From the NCBI GenBank assembly GCA_026193435.1, contig JAPHUN010000212.1, positions 1 to 6,312 on the forward strand: a stretch of DNA of 6,312 nucleotides, in the 5' to 3' direction. The translations under genes and the position numbers were made by a program. The notes under the pieces were generated by a model. It ran no database searches. It was not told the origin of the DNA and saw only the letters and a program-made list of their open reading frames with translations. This document shows, piece by piece, positions 5,987-6,312 of this stretch; position 1 is the first letter of the stretch; each line of letters starts with the position of its first letter. This stretch comes from Chlorobium sp. GTDB lineage: Bacteria > Bacteroidota > Chlorobiia > Chlorobiales > Chlorobiaceae.

Positions 5987-6312
5987 AGGGCACCTCTATT
6001 TATTTATTCAGCGATGCAATTGCTTCGTTGAGCGGATAGAAAGAGGTTTCTGCGCTCCGTTCGCCTCGCACTTGAATGCTCATATCAACCCCGTTTTGCC
6101 ATCTCTTCTGCCGGCTCGTGACATAACGTTTTTTTGACGGGCCGCATTGCCGTTCAAAATGTAACGTGTTGTTTTCACTCCTGTAATAACTGCTCAACAT
6201 GCAATCTCTATTTTTCCTGACTTGTGCCAATTAGTGCCGAAACTCAGAGCTCAAGAAATCGTTGAATCTTGTTGGTAAATTCGCTTGTGCCCATCTGCAT
6301 GACACAAACCTC
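5987..6312. other. Stretch without a confident gene
   Basis: No recognisable protein or RNA gene. A leftward frame at 6230-6000 (76 codons, TTG start, no ribosome binding site, no family resemblance) is probably not real. A leftward frame open from the window edge at 6312 ends with a TGA at 6244-6246; its 22 residues end in TNKIQRFLEL. It could be the 3' end of a gene lying to the right, but is too short to judge. There is no convincing terminator for the outer-membrane protein gene. The main structural element is the hairpin at 6126-6167. Confidence 0.5.
6126..6167. repeat. Imperfect 14-bp-stem hairpin
   Basis: ACGTT (6126-6130), TTTTG (6132-6136) and ACGG (6137-6140) pair with CCGT (6150-6153), CAAAA (6155-6159) and AACGT (6163-6167). 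There is one bulged T at 6154, a small internal loop and a nine-base terminal loop. T-runs lie inside the stem rather than after it, so it is not a standard terminator on either strand. Confidence 0.4.

Noticed and set aside
6000..6230. Leftward 76-codon gene
   Set aside because: It has a TTG start directly after an in-frame stop, no ribosome binding site or promoter, no recognisable motif, and overlaps the hairpin at 6126-6167.
1..6312. CRISPR array, tRNA, insertion sequence or phage attachment site
   Set aside because: No regularly spaced direct repeats, cloverleaf-like sequence, transposase or integrase gene, or terminal inverted repeats with target duplications were found.

Overview
The window reads like a chromosomal segment of an anaerobic Gram-negative bacterium, and a green sulfur bacterium (Chlorobiota: Chlorobium or Prosthecochloris type) is my best guess. 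The basis is a class I-like hybrid cluster protein, moderate GC content, weak Shine-Dalgarno sequences before several genes, and a lipoprotein plus an outer-membrane barrel protein. This assignment is inference, since no 16S or photosynthesis gene is visible.

Layout. (1) 1-1509, plus strand: most of hcp (hybrid cluster protein), cut at its 5' end by the window edge and followed by an intrinsic terminator. (2) 1571-3291, minus strand: a three-gene cassette read arsR-family regulator -> 77-aa thioredoxin-like protein -> ArsP/DUF318-type permease. Its promoter (TTGAAA-N17-TATATT) has the -10 box in the centre of a 13-bp-arm palindrome. A second element with the same half-sites and the same spacing (GTTTAT-N12-ATAAAC) lies between arsR and the thioredoxin gene. 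(3) 3588-4403, plus strand: a ZIP-family (ZupT/GufA-type) divalent metal transporter, divergent from the cassette. (4) 4558-4893, plus strand: a small lipoprotein whose mature part carries seven glycines exactly seven residues apart, followed by two tandem hairpins, the second a strong terminator. (5) 5144-5986, plus strand: a predicted outer-membrane beta-barrel protein with its own promoter and a strong ribosome binding site. (6) 5987-6312: no confident gene; it holds an imperfect 14-bp-stem hairpin and a possible 3' end of a leftward gene.

How the genes may work together. The cassette is the coherent unit: a regulator with an adjacent cysteine pair at the position of the ArsR metal site, a CxxC redox protein and a permease with a CSC motif. 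It fits a metalloid- or thiol-responsive export system that represses itself. The divergent ZIP transporter adds a metal theme, but shared control is not shown. Hcp deals with nitrosative stress. The lipoprotein and barrel protein are envelope components of unknown role, and nothing visible ties them to the cassette.
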